From: Bacillus sp. ISL-45
GTDB taxonomy: Bacteria > Bacillota > Bacilli > Bacillales > Cytobacillaceae
Assembly: GCF_018613195.1 (NCBI RefSeq)
Contig: NZ_JAGGQQ010000011.1
Coordinates: forward strand, 1 to 64,000
DNA: 64,000 nucleotides
Direction of reading: 5' to 3'
The translations under genes were made by a program, and so were the position numbers. The notes below the pieces were generated by a model. That model saw only the letters and a program-made list of their open reading frames with translations, had not been told where the DNA came from and ran no database searches. Every line of letters starts with the position of its first letter. The stretch's first letter is position 1. Of this stretch, positions 19,133 to 28,176 are shown in pieces.

Positions 19133-19618
19133 GTGAAGAAATGGATATTTTTCAGCATTCTCATTATTGCTACAATAACGGGGATTCTGATCAATGTATA
19201 CTTAAACGCTGTTGAGCCAGTCAAGGCAGCAGAAAAAGAGGCTGTACAAATTGCGTTAAAGGAAACAAACCTTACCGATTTCACAAACTTCAGTTTGTAC
19301 AGCGGAGAAGAAACGTATTATGTGATGACCGGAAAAAATGCCAAAGAAGAAGCTGTTTATGTATGGATCAATGAAAAAAACAGCGAAGTTATCACAAGAA
19401 ATGCTAAAAATGGTATCACGAAAAAAGAGGCTTTAAATAAACTATATCAGGAAAAAAATCCGAATGAAATCATTGAAGTAAGGCTCGGTATGGCCAGAAT
19501 ACAAAAGACGGACAGGCCCGCATGGGAAATCTTTTACCGAAACAACAGCGACACAATCAATTATTATTATGTCGATTTTGATACGGGGGAAAAACTCAGG
19601 GCTATTGATAATTTGTAA
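19133..19618 (+). CDS. ypmB: YpmB family membrane-anchored protein (DUF5590)
   Basis: A 161-residue protein with an uncleaved N-terminal TM segment (about residues 3-24) and an extracytoplasmic region made of two PepSY-like repeats (…KNAKEEAVYVWINEKNSEV… and …ARIQKTDRPAWEIFYRN…). Such domains often regulate peptidases at the cell surface, but the function of YpmB is not known. It starts with GTG at 19133; AGAAGGGA lies upstream. Position between ypmA and aspB matches B. subtilis. Confidence 0.88.
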   Translation: MKKWIFFSILIIATITGILINVYLNAVEPVKAAEKEAVQIALKETNLTDFTNFSLYSGEETYYVMTGKNAKEEAVYVWINEKNSEVITRNAKNGITKKEALNKLYQEKNPNEIIEVRLGMARIQKTDRPAWEIFYRNNSDTINYYYVDFDTGEKLRAIDNL

Positions 19619-19683
19619 GTCCTGTGGAAAATTTTGGAGTTTACAGGACGTCATACATGTAAAAAAACATAGGAGGTAAAGGG

Positions 19684-20871
19684 ATGGAGATCCAGTTAGC
19701 CAGCAGAGTGGGAGCGCTCACTCCTTCATCAACTTTGGCAATTACCGCAAAAGCAAAAGAATTGAAAGCGCAAGGGAAAGACGTGATTGGACTCGGAGCA
19801 GGAGAACCAGACTTCAACACGCCGCAGCATATTATCGATGCTGCTGTAAAGTCAATGAATGAGGGCTTCACAAAGTATACACCATCTGGCGGACTTCCAG
19901 ATTTGAAAAAGGAAATCGCAGCTAAGTTAAAAAAAGATCAAGGACTTGACTATCAGCAGAATGAAATCATTGTGACTAGTGGAGCTAAGCATGGTTTGTA
20001 CACACTTTTTCAGGTATTGCTCAATGAGGGAGATGAAGTCATCATTCCGATTCCTTACTGGGTCAGTTACCCAGAGCAGGTCAAGCTTGCAGGCGGGAAT
20101 CCGGTTTACGTCGAGGGACTGGAGCAGAACAATTTCAAGATTACTCCGGATCAATTGAAGGAGAAGGTCACAGAAAAGACAAAGGCAGTGATCATCAATT
20201 CTCCTAGCAACCCTACCGGGATGGTTTATTCTCAAGAGGAATTGCAGGCCCTTGGAGAAGTCTGCCTGGAAAAGGGCATCCTGATCATTTCGGATGAAAT
20301 CTATGAAAAATTAATTTATGGAGATGCTGAACATTTCTCGATTGCCCAGCTTTCAGCAGATCTGAAAAAGCAGACCGTCATCATTAATGGTGTTTCCAAA
20401 TCCCATTCAATGACAGGATGGAGAATTGGCTACGCAGCAGGTGACAGCGGAATCATCAAGGCAATGACCGACCTGGCAAGCCACAGCACGTCAAATCCGA
20501 CTACTCCGGCACAGTATGCAACCATAGCTGCATATGCAGGAGAACAGGATGCCGTGGAAACAATGCGTTCAGCGTTTGAAGATAGGCTGGAAATCATCCA
20601 TGGAAAACTGAACGACATTCCAGGGATCAACTGCATTAAGCCACAGGGAGCGTTTTACCTGTTCCCGAATGCAAAAGAAGCAGCACTGATGTCAGGCTGC
20701 AAGGATGTAGATGAGTTTGCAGAAGTGTTGCTTACAGAAGCCAATGTTGCGGTTGTTCCTGGCTCTGGATTTGGAGCTCCAGACTATATGCGACTATCAT
20801 ATGCAACCTCCCTTGACCAGCTGGAGGAAGCTGTCAGCAGGATCCATAAGTTCATTGAAAGCCGGGTTTAA
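19684..20871 (+). CDS. aspB: Aspartate aminotransferase AspB (class I, subgroup Ib)
   Basis: PLP-dependent transaminase interconverting aspartate/2-oxoglutarate and oxaloacetate/glutamate. Motifs: the cofactor-binding SNPTG, the DEIYEKLIY stretch, and the Schiff-base lysine K239 in SKSHSMTGWRIGY. Length 395 is normal. A perfect AGGAGG site precedes the ATG. In B. subtilis the next gene is asnS, whose substrate asparagine derives from aspartate; here that gene is missing and aspB is followed by a terminator and a dispersed repeat. Confidence 0.94.
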   Translation: MEIQLASRVGALTPSSTLAITAKAKELKAQGKDVIGLGAGEPDFNTPQHIIDAAVKSMNEGFTKYTPSGGLPDLKKEIAAKLKKDQGLDYQQNEIIVTSGAKHGLYTLFQVLLNEGDEVIIPIPYWVSYPEQVKLAGGNPVYVEGLEQNNFKITPDQLKEKVTEKTKAVIINSPSNPTGMVYSQEELQALGEVCLEKGILIISDEIYEKLIYGDAEHFSIAQLSADLKKQTVIINGVSKSHSMTGWRIGYAAGDSGIIKAMTDLASHSTSNPTTPAQYATIAAYAGEQDAVETMRSAFEDRLEIIHGKLNDIPGINCIKPQGAFYLFPNAKEAALMSGCKDVDEFAEVLLTEANVAVVPGSGFGAPDYMRLSYATSLDQLEEAVSRIHKFIESRV

Positions 20872-20984
20872 ATCAGGCAGCGTGGATCAGCGGGTTAGAA
20901 CATGAACGTGAATCGAATTCTATTCCCTAGGTTGCTGAACCGTCCTAATCAATAATAATATCTGTTTCAGAGGTGTATTTAAAA

Positions 20985-21026
20985 AACAAAAGGCCCGTAT
21001 ATTGAAAGGCCTTTTGTTTTGTTTTT
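20985..21026 (+). terminator. Terminator of ypmA-ypmB-aspB
   Basis: AACAAAAGGCC … GGCCTTTTGTT followed by a T tract. It lies where asnS would be expected. Confidence 0.88.
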
Positions 21027-21062
21027 TAGAAGGAATTTGTTACTTTCCATAGGATTCATATT

Positions 21063-21133
21063 CCAGCTCCAGACGTGGCGCTTTTTGGCGGACAGCGCTT
21101 GTCGGGGCTGAACGAGGCGCTTGCGCTTTTTTT
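21063..21133. repeat. GC-rich dispersed repeat, copy A
   Basis: Contains CCAGCTCCAG at the left and CTTGTCGGGGCTGAACGAG followed by GCGCTTGCGC and a T run at the right. Related copies are at 27724-27810 and 41194-41489. It fills most of the aspB-dnaD gap (20872-21231), which has no gene. Confidence 0.7.
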
Positions 21134-21231
21134 CTTTTCGCTATTTTTCGACTAATTTCCCTTTTTAATCTTTTTCTATTTTATTACCAGCCGGGCTTGT
21201 TCATGCTATACTATGAAAAGAGGTGTCCGGA

Positions 21232-21939
21232 ATGAAAAAAGCAGATTTGTTAGATTGGCTGAAAGAGGGGAATGTTACAATTCCAGCTGTATTGCTTACG
21301 CAGTACAAAGAAATGAGATTGAACGAACAAGAATTGGCACTACTACTTCATGTATTCTATTTTTCTGAAAAAGGAAATGAATTTCCTACGCCTACGGAAC
21401 TTGCAGCCCGCATGACGATATCGGCTTTCGAATGTACCGATTTGCTCCGAGCACTGATTCAAAGAGGGTTTATATCGATAAGCGACGGGAACTCCACGGA
21501 CGGAATCAGATATGAAAAATATTCACTGGAACCGCTATGGGAAAAGCTGTTCGATCAGTTTATGCTCAAGCGGAAACAGGAAAAAGAGGTTCTGGACCAA
21601 AAGCAAGAGACGGATTTATATACAACGTTTGAAAGGGAATTCGGCCGGCCGTTATCACCATTTGAATGTGAGTCACTGGCAATGTGGATGGACGATGATC
21701 ACCATGATCCAATCATCATTAAAGCTGCGTTAAGAGAAGCTGTCATCTCTGGCAAATTGAATTTTCGGTACATAGACCGGATTCTTTTTGAATGGAAGAA
21801 GAATGGAATCAAGACAATTGAACAAGCAAAAAGTTATGGAAGGAAATTCAGGCAGCATCAGAGTACGCAAAAGACAGGGAAGGAAGAACCTAAAGTTTCT
21901 GCGAATCCTGTTCCGTTTTATAACTGGCTTGAACAATAA
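21232..21939 (+). CDS. dnaD: DNA replication initiation protein DnaD
   Basis: Primosome component that acts with DnaA and DnaB in loading the replicative helicase at oriC and at restart. The 235-residue protein has the N-terminal winged-helix oligomerisation domain (about 1-125) and the C-terminal DnaD/DnaB2 domain ending with the conserved YIDRILFEWKKNGI motif (about 185-200) and a DNA-binding tail; the final YNWLEQ matches B. subtilis DnaD exactly. I choose the ATG at 21232 with AGAGGTG 6 bp upstream over the GTG at 21223. Followed by a terminator and MITE copy 1. Confidence 0.95.
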   Translation: MKKADLLDWLKEGNVTIPAVLLTQYKEMRLNEQELALLLHVFYFSEKGNEFPTPTELAARMTISAFECTDLLRALIQRGFISISDGNSTDGIRYEKYSLEPLWEKLFDQFMLKRKQEKEVLDQKQETDLYTTFEREFGRPLSPFECESLAMWMDDDHHDPIIIKAALREAVISGKLNFRYIDRILFEWKKNGIKTIEQAKSYGRKFRQHQSTQKTGKEEPKVSANPVPFYNWLEQ

Positions 21940-21946
21940 TTGTAAC

Positions 21947-21975
21947 GAGAGAATTCATCCATTCTCTCTTTTTTT
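21947..21975 (+). terminator. Terminator of dnaD
   Basis: GAGAGAAT … ATTCTCTC followed by seven T residues. MITE copy 1 is inserted directly in the AT-rich tail. Confidence 0.88.
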
Positions 21976-21979
21976 AATT

Positions 21980-22154
21980 GGCTCTTTTCTCAAACTTTGT
22001 TGCTAATGACTGCAAAATAGGATTGAATGGCCTATGTTTAAAATTAAAGCTAATTATGAGGAAAGAGCTTGCACACTTATTTGAACTACAAGATGGCTTT
22101 TAATCACGTTAAAATCGGCTTTAGGATTTTAACAACATCTTTACGATAATAGCC
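21980..22154. mobile_element. MITE copy 1 (175 bp)
   Basis: Flanked by a perfect 8-bp direct repeat TTTTAATT (21972-21979 and 22155-22162). The ends are imperfect terminal inverted repeats: GGCTCTTTTCTCAAACTTTG on the left and, read from the right end inward, GGCTATTATCGTAAAGATG. An internal palindrome GTTAAAATC … GATTTTAAC is present in all three copies. No coding capacity. The 8-bp AT-rich duplication and GGCTCTTT ends suggest mobilisation by an ISL3-type transposase (inference). Confidence 0.85.
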
Positions 22155-22241
22155 TTTTAATTTAAATGGCTCGATTCAGCAGAGTGCACTTAAGGGACAT
22201 TTAAATTTCGGAAGGTTAAATATAGAAAAGTGGTGATAGAC

Positions 22242-22892
22242 ATGCTAAATAAACAACAGATTAGGTTTTCTCTTGATGAAATGGGGAGGATGTTCCCTCA
22301 TGCGCACTGTGAGCTTGTTCACTCGAATCCCTTTGAGCTGGTGATTGCTGTCGCCCTATCTGCGCAGTGCACTGATGCACTTGTGAACAAGGTGACAAAA
22401 AACTTATTCCAAAAATACAAAACTCCTGAGGATTTTTTGAGTGTTTCATTGGAAGAACTTCAGCAGGACATCCGCTCAATTGGATTATATCGAAATAAGT
22501 CGATGAATATCCAGAAGCTTTGCAGGATGATTATAGATGAGTATGGCGGAGAAGTACCGCGGGACAGGGATGAATTGACAAAGCTTCCTGGTGTTGGGCG
22601 TAAAACAGCAAACGTTGTTGTTTCAGTAGCATTTGGAGTACCAGCCATTGCAGTTGATACACATGTAGAGCGGGTGAGCAAGCGTCTGGCTTTTTGCCGC
22701 TGGAAGGATTCAGTTCTTGAGGTTGAAAAGACTCTGATGAAAAAGGTTCCTGAGGATGAGTGGTCAATCACGCATCACAGGATGATTTTTTTTGGACGGT
22801 ACCATTGTAAAGCGCAAAACCCCAAGTGTGAAACATGTCCTTTGCTGGAGATATGCAGAGAGGGCAAGAAAAGGATGAGAGCAAAAGCGTAA
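22242..22892 (+). CDS. nth: Endonuclease III (DNA glycosylase/AP lyase)
   Basis: Base-excision repair enzyme removing oxidised pyrimidines and cleaving at AP sites. Helix-hairpin-helix LPGVGRKTANVV with the catalytic lysine (about K121) and catalytic aspartate in AVDTHV (about D139); the [4Fe-4S] cluster ligands are C189-x6-C196-x2-C199-x5-C205. Length 216 is normal. The ATG at 22242 is preceded by GTGGTGA; GTG 22230 in frame is unlikely. ypoC starts at the stop codon (TAATG overlap). Confidence 0.96.
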   Translation: MLNKQQIRFSLDEMGRMFPHAHCELVHSNPFELVIAVALSAQCTDALVNKVTKNLFQKYKTPEDFLSVSLEELQQDIRSIGLYRNKSMNIQKLCRMIIDEYGGEVPRDRDELTKLPGVGRKTANVVVSVAFGVPAIAVDTHVERVSKRLAFCRWKDSVLEVEKTLMKKVPEDEWSITHHRMIFFGRYHCKAQNPKCETCPLLEICREGKKRMRAKA

Positions 22893-23269
22893 TGGATAGA
22901 ATAGATACTTTCTCGCAGGATCGCGACATGGCAGTGGAAAGACTTCTCAGTGAGTGGAATCAGTGTAAGGCCAAGTTAGCCGCTCACTTCAGGAACAGGG
23001 AAAGCGATTTGGCAGAGCCTTTGATGCAGAGGGCGATCCTGCTATTTGAACAGTTCCTTATTCTTTCAAACAGCCTGAATCAGGATGTGCATTCGATTAA
23101 GGATTGTAAAATCAAACCGGTGAATGCAAAAGAAAGGCTTGATTTCATTGTAGCTAGACCAAAACTTTTTCATTCTTATAAACAGCTTGCTGAATTGTTC
23201 GCAGAACAGGAAAAGCAGTTTGCTAAACAAGCAATATTAAACAAATCAAAAAACAAACGTCCTGACTGA
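22892..23269 (+). CDS. ypoC: YpoC family protein
   Basis: A 125-residue, mostly helical soluble protein directly coupled to nth (TAATG), the same order as nth-ypoC in B. subtilis. Function unknown; conserved linkage with nth hints at DNA repair. An in-frame ATG at 22835 would overlap nth by 57 bp; the overlap start at 22892 with AAGGATGAG about 12 bp upstream is preferred. Its stop codon lies in the loop of the bidirectional terminator shared with ponA. Confidence 0.85.
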   Translation: MDRIDTFSQDRDMAVERLLSEWNQCKAKLAAHFRNRESDLAEPLMQRAILLFEQFLILSNSLNQDVHSIKDCKIKPVNAKERLDFIVARPKLFHSYKQLAELFAEQEKQFAKQAILNKSKNKRPD

Positions 23270-23290
23270 TTCAGGACGTTTGTTTTTTTT
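23251..23290. terminator. Bidirectional terminator between ypoC and ponA
   Basis: AACAAACGTCCTGA … TCAGGACGTTTGTT with A residues on the left and eight T residues on the right. The ypoC stop is in its loop, so the two convergent units share it. Confidence 0.93.
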
Positions 23291-23298
23291 AGTAAGGT

Positions 23299-25920
23299 TT
23301 ATGTTCCAGGGGGATTATTCCCATCCCCACCGTCGTCATTATTTTCATCGCCGTTTCCAGCACTATCACCATCGCCAGTATCATCACCATCACCAGTGCC
23401 ATCAGCGTTTCCATTTCCATTTCCATTTCCATTTCCATTTCCATTTCCATTTCCATTTCCATTGCCGTTTCCATTTCCATTTCCATTGCCGTTTCCATTT
23501 CCATTTCCTTCATCATTCTCTTCTTCTTCATTCTCGCCATCTTCCTGTTCTGGCAGGAGTGGTTTTGGAACTTCGACTTTCAGAGTGGCTGGATCAGATC
23601 GCTGTTCGCCACGTATCGCTGTGACTTTGAATGAATAGATTCCGCCCGGAACCGCATTGGCGATTTTCAAGCCTGTCTCAGCTGTCGTGGTCAATTTTTG
23701 TTCAGGACCTTCATCAAGGGATGCGGTAACCTCGAATTGAATATCTCCTTTATTCTCCTGTTCAAATTCCCAGCTTAGGATGATTTCATTTTTCGCTTCA
23801 TCGTATTTTGCTTCAAGCTTTGAAGGAGTTTCAAGCTTTTCGAATTTCTTTGAAGTTTCCTTTGGCACGTTGCCCTTAACAGCCCACTCATAAAGGATTT
23901 CATCCTTCGGAGTATATTCACTCGCTAGCTTTGCAGGCATCGTGCCTTTTTCGATCTTAACTCTTTCTACACTTTTTGGCACGGTAAAGTCCGGAGTATC
24001 TGCATCTTTAGATACATATGACATTAGATCCTTGAAAAGCATTTGTGAGATTTTCTGTTCTGTACCGTAAAGTGCAGTTTTTCTGTCTTTGTAGCCGGTC
24101 CATACGGAAGCAGTATACCTTGTTGTATAGCCTACAAACCAGGAATCAGGGACACCGCCTTTTTTAATTCCCCAATCATTGATTTCATCTTGCGTGTAGT
24201 TTGTTGTACCTGTTTTTCCCGCAACATGAAGGTTGGAGATATTTGCATAAGTTGCACCGGTACCTTGCTTGATTGCAGTTTTAAGCATATCCGAAATCAT
24301 AAAAGCAGTATAATCTTTCATGACGACTTCAGTCTCTGGAGTCAAATCGATTTCAGTCTTGTCACGCAGGACTACCTTTTTAACCGAGTATGGCTCTGTA
24401 AAGAAACCGTTGTTTCCAAAAGCCGCATACGCGCCTGCCATTTCGATCGGTGCAATATCATGGGCCCCGATTGAAGCAGATTCATAGATAGGGTCTTTTA
24501 AAGTCAACCCAAGATTGACTCCAAACTCTCTGGCTTTTTGAGCACCTACAGCCTGGAATGCCTGCAGGGCAGGGATGTTAATTGATTTTGCCAGGGCATT
24601 TCTCATTGTCATGATGCCATTATACTTGTCATTCCAGTTGCCGATTGGCTGGCCATTTGAATAGGTCATAGGCTTATCTTCAAGCATATGATAGGTACCC
24701 CATTGCAAATGCTCTATTGCAGGGCCGTAGTCCAGGATTGGCTTAATCGTTGACCCGGGCTGTCTTTTAACATCAATTGCGTAATTCAAGCCTCGCTTGA
24801 CTTGTTGGTTTCGGCCGCCGCCAATTGCGCGTATTTCCCCTGTTTTTGTATCAAGCAGTGTGATACCAGCCTGCATTTCCTCATTAGGGAATTGTACAGC
24901 AGTATCTGTATTCAGGATATTTTCCACATGTTTCTGTGCATTTTGATCAAGGGTTGTATAAATTTCAAGTCCATCGGAAAAGATATCAAAATCGGTTTTT
25001 TCCGTAACCTCTTCGATCACCATGTCAACAAAGGCATCGAATGGTTCTTCATTCTTATTCTTCCTGTTTTCTTCCTTAACGAGGCTGGATTCAACTGGAA
25101 TCTTTTGTGCGTTTTCTTTCTCTTCCTTTGAAATGAAGCCATGCTGATGCATCAGCAATAATACAGTGTTCCTTCGCTGCTCCGCTTTTTCAGGATTCGT
25201 AAAAGGATTGTAATTATTAGGGCTCTGAGGCATACCTGCAAGCAGGGCTGCTTCATGAAGCTCAAGCTCACTTAAATCATCTTTGCCAAAGTATGTCTTT
25301 GATGCAGTCAGGACACCGTGCATATTTTCTGACATATAAATTTTATTTACATACATTTCAAAGATTTGTTCTTTCGTATATTTCTGTTCCAACTGGTATG
25401 CAAGCCATGCTTCCTGCGCCTTCCTTGAAATCGTTTTTTCAAAGCCGAGGAAGTAGTTTTTGACAACCTGCTGAGTGATGGTAGAAGCACCTTCGGAACC
25501 AAAGCCCTCAGTTATATTTGCTATAACAGCTCCTCCAAGGCGGATGACGTCTATACCATTATGTTTATAGAATCTGACATCCTCTGTTGCTAAAAAGGCA
25601 TTTTCAACTAGTTTTGGTATATCTTCATAAGCAACATAATCCCTGTTCTGGGAGCCTACTTCTGTTACGAGCTTCTTGTCTTTATCATAAATCTTAGAAG
25701 ATATCGGATCTTTTAGCAGGGATTCATCAAGTTTCGGCGTATCCTGTATCATGAATGCAAAGGTGGCGATTCCAGTCAGCATGCCAATGATGCCAAGGGC
25801 GATCAGCGTCAGGAAAATTTTCTTGAACAATCCTTTATTCGCTTTCTTGCCTTGGGGTTTTTTATTCTTGGCCGCCTGCTGTCTTCGTCGCTCCTCTCTA
25901 GTTTGAGGTTTTTGTGCCAT
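23299..25920 (-). CDS. ponA: Penicillin-binding protein 1A (class A PBP)
   Basis: Bifunctional peptidoglycan synthase: a cytoplasmic basic N-terminus, one TM segment (about 35-57), a GT51 glycosyltransferase domain (ATEDVRFYKHNGID, STITQQVVKN), then a transpeptidase domain with the SxxK serine in PGSTIKP, the SIN box in AKSINIP and KTGTT. A fibronectin-III-like domain follows, then an acidic tail with about 17 Gly-Asn dipeptides encoded by a hexanucleotide repeat (plus strand about 23408-23510). The ATG at 25920 gives MAQKPQTREE; TTG 25944 is also in frame. It is downstream of recU with a 31-bp gap, as in B. subtilis. Confidence 0.95.
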   Translation of the reverse strand: MAQKPQTREERRRQQAAKNKKPQGKKANKGLFKKIFLTLIALGIIGMLTGIATFAFMIQDTPKLDESLLKDPISSKIYDKDKKLVTEVGSQNRDYVAYEDIPKLVENAFLATEDVRFYKHNGIDVIRLGGAVIANITEGFGSEGASTITQQVVKNYFLGFEKTISRKAQEAWLAYQLEQKYTKEQIFEMYVNKIYMSENMHGVLTASKTYFGKDDLSELELHEAALLAGMPQSPNNYNPFTNPEKAEQRRNTVLLLMHQHGFISKEEKENAQKIPVESSLVKEENRKNKNEEPFDAFVDMVIEEVTEKTDFDIFSDGLEIYTTLDQNAQKHVENILNTDTAVQFPNEEMQAGITLLDTKTGEIRAIGGGRNQQVKRGLNYAIDVKRQPGSTIKPILDYGPAIEHLQWGTYHMLEDKPMTYSNGQPIGNWNDKYNGIMTMRNALAKSINIPALQAFQAVGAQKAREFGVNLGLTLKDPIYESASIGAHDIAPIEMAGAYAAFGNNGFFTEPYSVKKVVLRDKTEIDLTPETEVVMKDYTAFMISDMLKTAIKQGTGATYANISNLHVAGKTGTTNYTQDEINDWGIKKGGVPDSWFVGYTTRYTASVWTGYKDRKTALYGTEQKISQMLFKDLMSYVSKDADTPDFTVPKSVERVKIEKGTMPAKLASEYTPKDEILYEWAVKGNVPKETSKKFEKLETPSKLEAKYDEAKNEIILSWEFEQENKGDIQFEVTASLDEGPEQKLTTTAETGLKIANAVPGGIYSFKVTAIRGEQRSDPATLKVEVPKPLLPEQEDGENEEEENDEGNGNGNGNGNGNGNGNGNGNGNGNGNGNGNGNGNADGTGDGDDTGDGDSAGNGDENNDDGGDGNNPPGT

Positions 25921-25951
25921 ATATAGTTCATTCCTTTCTCGCAATAAAAAA

Positions 25952-26569
25952 CTAACTAAGTTTATAAAGATAATCGATAATCTTTATATAGTCAATCCTT
26001 GGATGAAGGCCAAGGGGGATCTGATGGCCCACTTTCATGACCTCTTCCTTTGTGATTGACTTCCTGCCGCCAGCTATCATTCGTTCCCAAAAATTAAGTA
26101 AATGGCTGGCTTCGAGCAGATAGATCTCTTCTTCGGTGGAGAAGCGGAGAATCACAAAACATATGCCTTCTTGATCAAGTACGGCTTTCATATGGACTAT
26201 CTGGTGTCCGTGAAAGTTTTTCAAAGGAAAAGATGTTGAAAACTTCGTCTCTTTCGCTTCAAAATCAATGTATTTCCCCTTGTAAACCCCATTATAGTCT
26301 GTAGTAGAAGCTTGTTTAAAGTATGCCTCTTTTATAACTGCTGCACTCCTGCGCGGATAATCCACATTAACGATTTGAACGGGTGTCGGTTTTTTATGGA
26401 TTACCGCTATGCCACGATCAAGATAGTAGGAGTTCGTTTCATTCAGGTCCTCCTCCAATGTCATCCCTCTGTTGCTATAGGCTGAGTTTTTTTGCACCCG
26501 GGCTTTCTTTGCTGGCTCATTACTTGTGTTTGGAGTATATTTCTTTCCATTTGGATAATTGAATATCAA
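25952..26569 (-). CDS. recU: Holliday junction resolvase RecU
   Basis: Structure-specific endonuclease resolving four-way DNA junctions during recombinational repair and chromosome segregation. The 205-residue protein has the catalytic core [20 protein letters not shown] (Asp, Glu and Lys of the nuclease fold) and [14 protein letters not shown]-like N-terminal region (here [14 protein letters not shown]). I choose the TTG at 26569 because GAGGTGG lies 5 bp upstream and the product [11 protein letters not shown] aligns with known RecU; GTG 26578 overlaps that binding site. Operon recU-ponA. Confidence 0.94.
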   Translation of the reverse strand: MIFNYPNGKKYTPNTSNEPAKKARVQKNSAYSNRGMTLEEDLNETNSYYLDRGIAVIHKKPTPVQIVNVDYPRRSAAVIKEAYFKQASTTDYNGVYKGKYIDFEAKETKFSTSFPLKNFHGHQIVHMKAVLDQEGICFVILRFSTEEEIYLLEASHLLNFWERMIAGGRKSITKEEVMKVGHQIPLGLHPRIDYIKIIDYLYKLS

Positions 26570-26686
26570 GCTTACCACCTCGCAGACTACTCTATATCAT
26601 ACCAAATATCAACGGACTTTGGTTGAATAAAAAGCCTCATTTCAATTCACCCTATAAAGAACCTATTGAAAAGGAAGAGAAAAGGT

Positions 26687-27679
26687 GTGTCAATAACCCA
26701 AAATCCTCAATTTGACCAACCGACTGACGATGAAGCAGAAGTTCTACAAAAAATCAGACAGGAAACACATGACAGGAATTTAGATAATATCTCAAGAACA
26801 AGAGCATATCTGGATTTCTATCTGGAATATCCAGAAATGATCTGGTCATTCCTGGCCAGCATGGTTTCAAGAAATGGCGGATATAATATGTGCGACCTGG
26901 AGGGAGACTGGTTCCCCAAGTTTCTGGATCCTCCAATCCGCCAGCGTTTGTTCCTAACATATGAAAGGGCGAATTGGCTGATCTTTCGCGATGCCTATTC
27001 TCAGCTCCTTTTATACTCCTATTCGACGAAAAAAAGCTCACCAATGTTTCACTTGCTGAAATTCCTGGATGTTTCGTCTTTTATGGAAAGGGAATGGCAG
27101 ATATTTTGGGAGCATGGAGATAAGAAGAGGCTATTGACTGCTTTGATCATAAATGAACAAAACGTGATTCATAATCCTGTTATAAGGCATCCACTATATA
27201 AAAAGCGAGTATTCAATACCTTGATGTTTTCCTTCGAAGATTATCTTCATTTCAGCACAGTCCTTTTTCCGACGTGCGAGGGAGAACTTTACGGGGCAAG
27301 TGTGAATGGATTCAAATCTGTCAGCAAAAGAATTAACCTTGGAAAGCGGCTTGCATCAATATTGTTTGACAACCGTTACTATCCTTTATTTTTGGAATTT
27401 GCTGTGAATACGGAACATACTGCTTCAAGGCATGATTATGAACAGTACTTTCCTTGTGTTAAAAAAAGAGACACTCCATTCCTTCGCTGTACATACCCAA
27501 TTATTCAGCATCATTTCCACGAGCAAGGTGATTGGTATAAAGAGAGGGGATATCACCAAAAATGGTTCAGCCAGGAAATCAATCACAGGCATCCTGTCCA
27601 CTTGACCGGATGGTACAAAAAAAAACAAAAACAATTACATGCTTTGATTTCGCTGAAGGAGTTATTCACACCGGAATGA
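26687..27679 (+). CDS. yppC: YppC family protein (DUF2515)
   Basis: A 330-residue soluble protein matching YppC/DUF2515 of Bacillus by sequence and by divergent position next to recU. Rich in aromatic residues (several W, Y and F clusters) with no TM segment or recognised catalytic motif. Function unknown. The start GTG at 26687 has GGAAGAG 7 bp upstream; the TTG at 26666 would add a Lys/Arg-rich stretch and has no binding site. Confidence 0.82.
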   Translation: MSITQNPQFDQPTDDEAEVLQKIRQETHDRNLDNISRTRAYLDFYLEYPEMIWSFLASMVSRNGGYNMCDLEGDWFPKFLDPPIRQRLFLTYERANWLIFRDAYSQLLLYSYSTKKSSPMFHLLKFLDVSSFMEREWQIFWEHGDKKRLLTALIINEQNVIHNPVIRHPLYKKRVFNTLMFSFEDYLHFSTVLFPTCEGELYGASVNGFKSVSKRINLGKRLASILFDNRYYPLFLEFAVNTEHTASRHDYEQYFPCVKKRDTPFLRCTYPIIQHHFHEQGDWYKERGYHQKWFSQEINHRHPVHLTGWYKKKQKQLHALISLKELFTPE

Positions 27680-27686
27680 ACAAAAC

Positions 27687-27715
27687 AAAAAAGCAAGGGA
27701 GCTCCTTGCTTTTTG
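27687..27715 (+). terminator. Terminator of yppC
   Basis: AAAAAGCAAGG … CCTTGCTTTTT directly after the yppC stop. Confidence 0.9.
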
Positions 27716-27723
27716 TTTCTTAA

Positions 27724-27810
27724 TCCAGCTCCAGCGCCCAGCCGGTTTTCATTCCCAAGTCGGCATCCTTGAGTCTCTTGTCGGGGCTGAACGAGTCGCT
27801 TACGCTTTTT
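27724..27810. repeat. GC-rich dispersed repeat, copy B
   Basis: Begins CCAGCTCCAGCGCC and ends CTTGTCGGGGCTGAACGAG plus TCGCTTACGCTTTTT. Same family as copies at 21063 and 41194; the middle differs. It lies between the yppC terminator and the 3' end of sspM. Confidence 0.7.
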
Positions 27811-27813
27811 GGT

Positions 27814-27921
27814 TCATTCTGCTGGACGGTTAGGTCCTTCTAATTTTTTGTCGCCATATCCTGTTTTCTTCTCAGCGGTTTTACCAGGCTGCTGTGCAGT
27901 TTTCTGTTGTTTTTTATTCAT
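27814..27921 (-). CDS. sspM: Small acid-soluble spore protein M (SspM)
   Basis: A 35-residue, very basic and polar protein starting MNKKQQKTAQQPGK and ending KKLEGPNRPAE. The C-terminal KKLxGPNRP signature and size match the minor SASP SspM (34 residues in B. subtilis). A strong GGGAGGTG lies 5 bp before the ATG. Upstream on the reverse strand, CAAACTA (27946-27940) and GAATGAA (27968-27962) look like a forespore sigma-G type promoter with slightly short spacing, which fits forespore expression. Too short for routine ORF cut-offs, so easily missed. Confidence 0.82.
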   Translation of the reverse strand: MNKKQQKTAQQPGKTAEKKTGYGDKKLEGPNRPAE

Positions 27922-28176
27922 TTGAACACCTCCCGAGATTAGTTTGTTCATTTGCTGGTTTTTCATTCGGCAATTGCATGTCGAAGGCTGGATAGATTGT
28001 TGCTGAAAAGCACTTTGTTTGGCGAATTCCTTCTAGTTTTGTCAACGTGGAAGGAGGTTTCAGCCAAAAATAGAATTTACAAGTAAAGTTCCTTTATTTC
28101 CGTATCAGATTCTTTGACATGCAGTGAGATCGGTTCTGCCAGCCCAAAAAGTTACTATAGTAAGGAGAGATGTCCG

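Noticed and set aside
23280-23638. Plus-strand His/Phe- and Pro/Phe-rich ORFs opposite the ponA tail
   Set aside because: They are shadows of the Gly-Asn hexanucleotide repeat of ponA; there is no binding site and composition is explained by the repeat.
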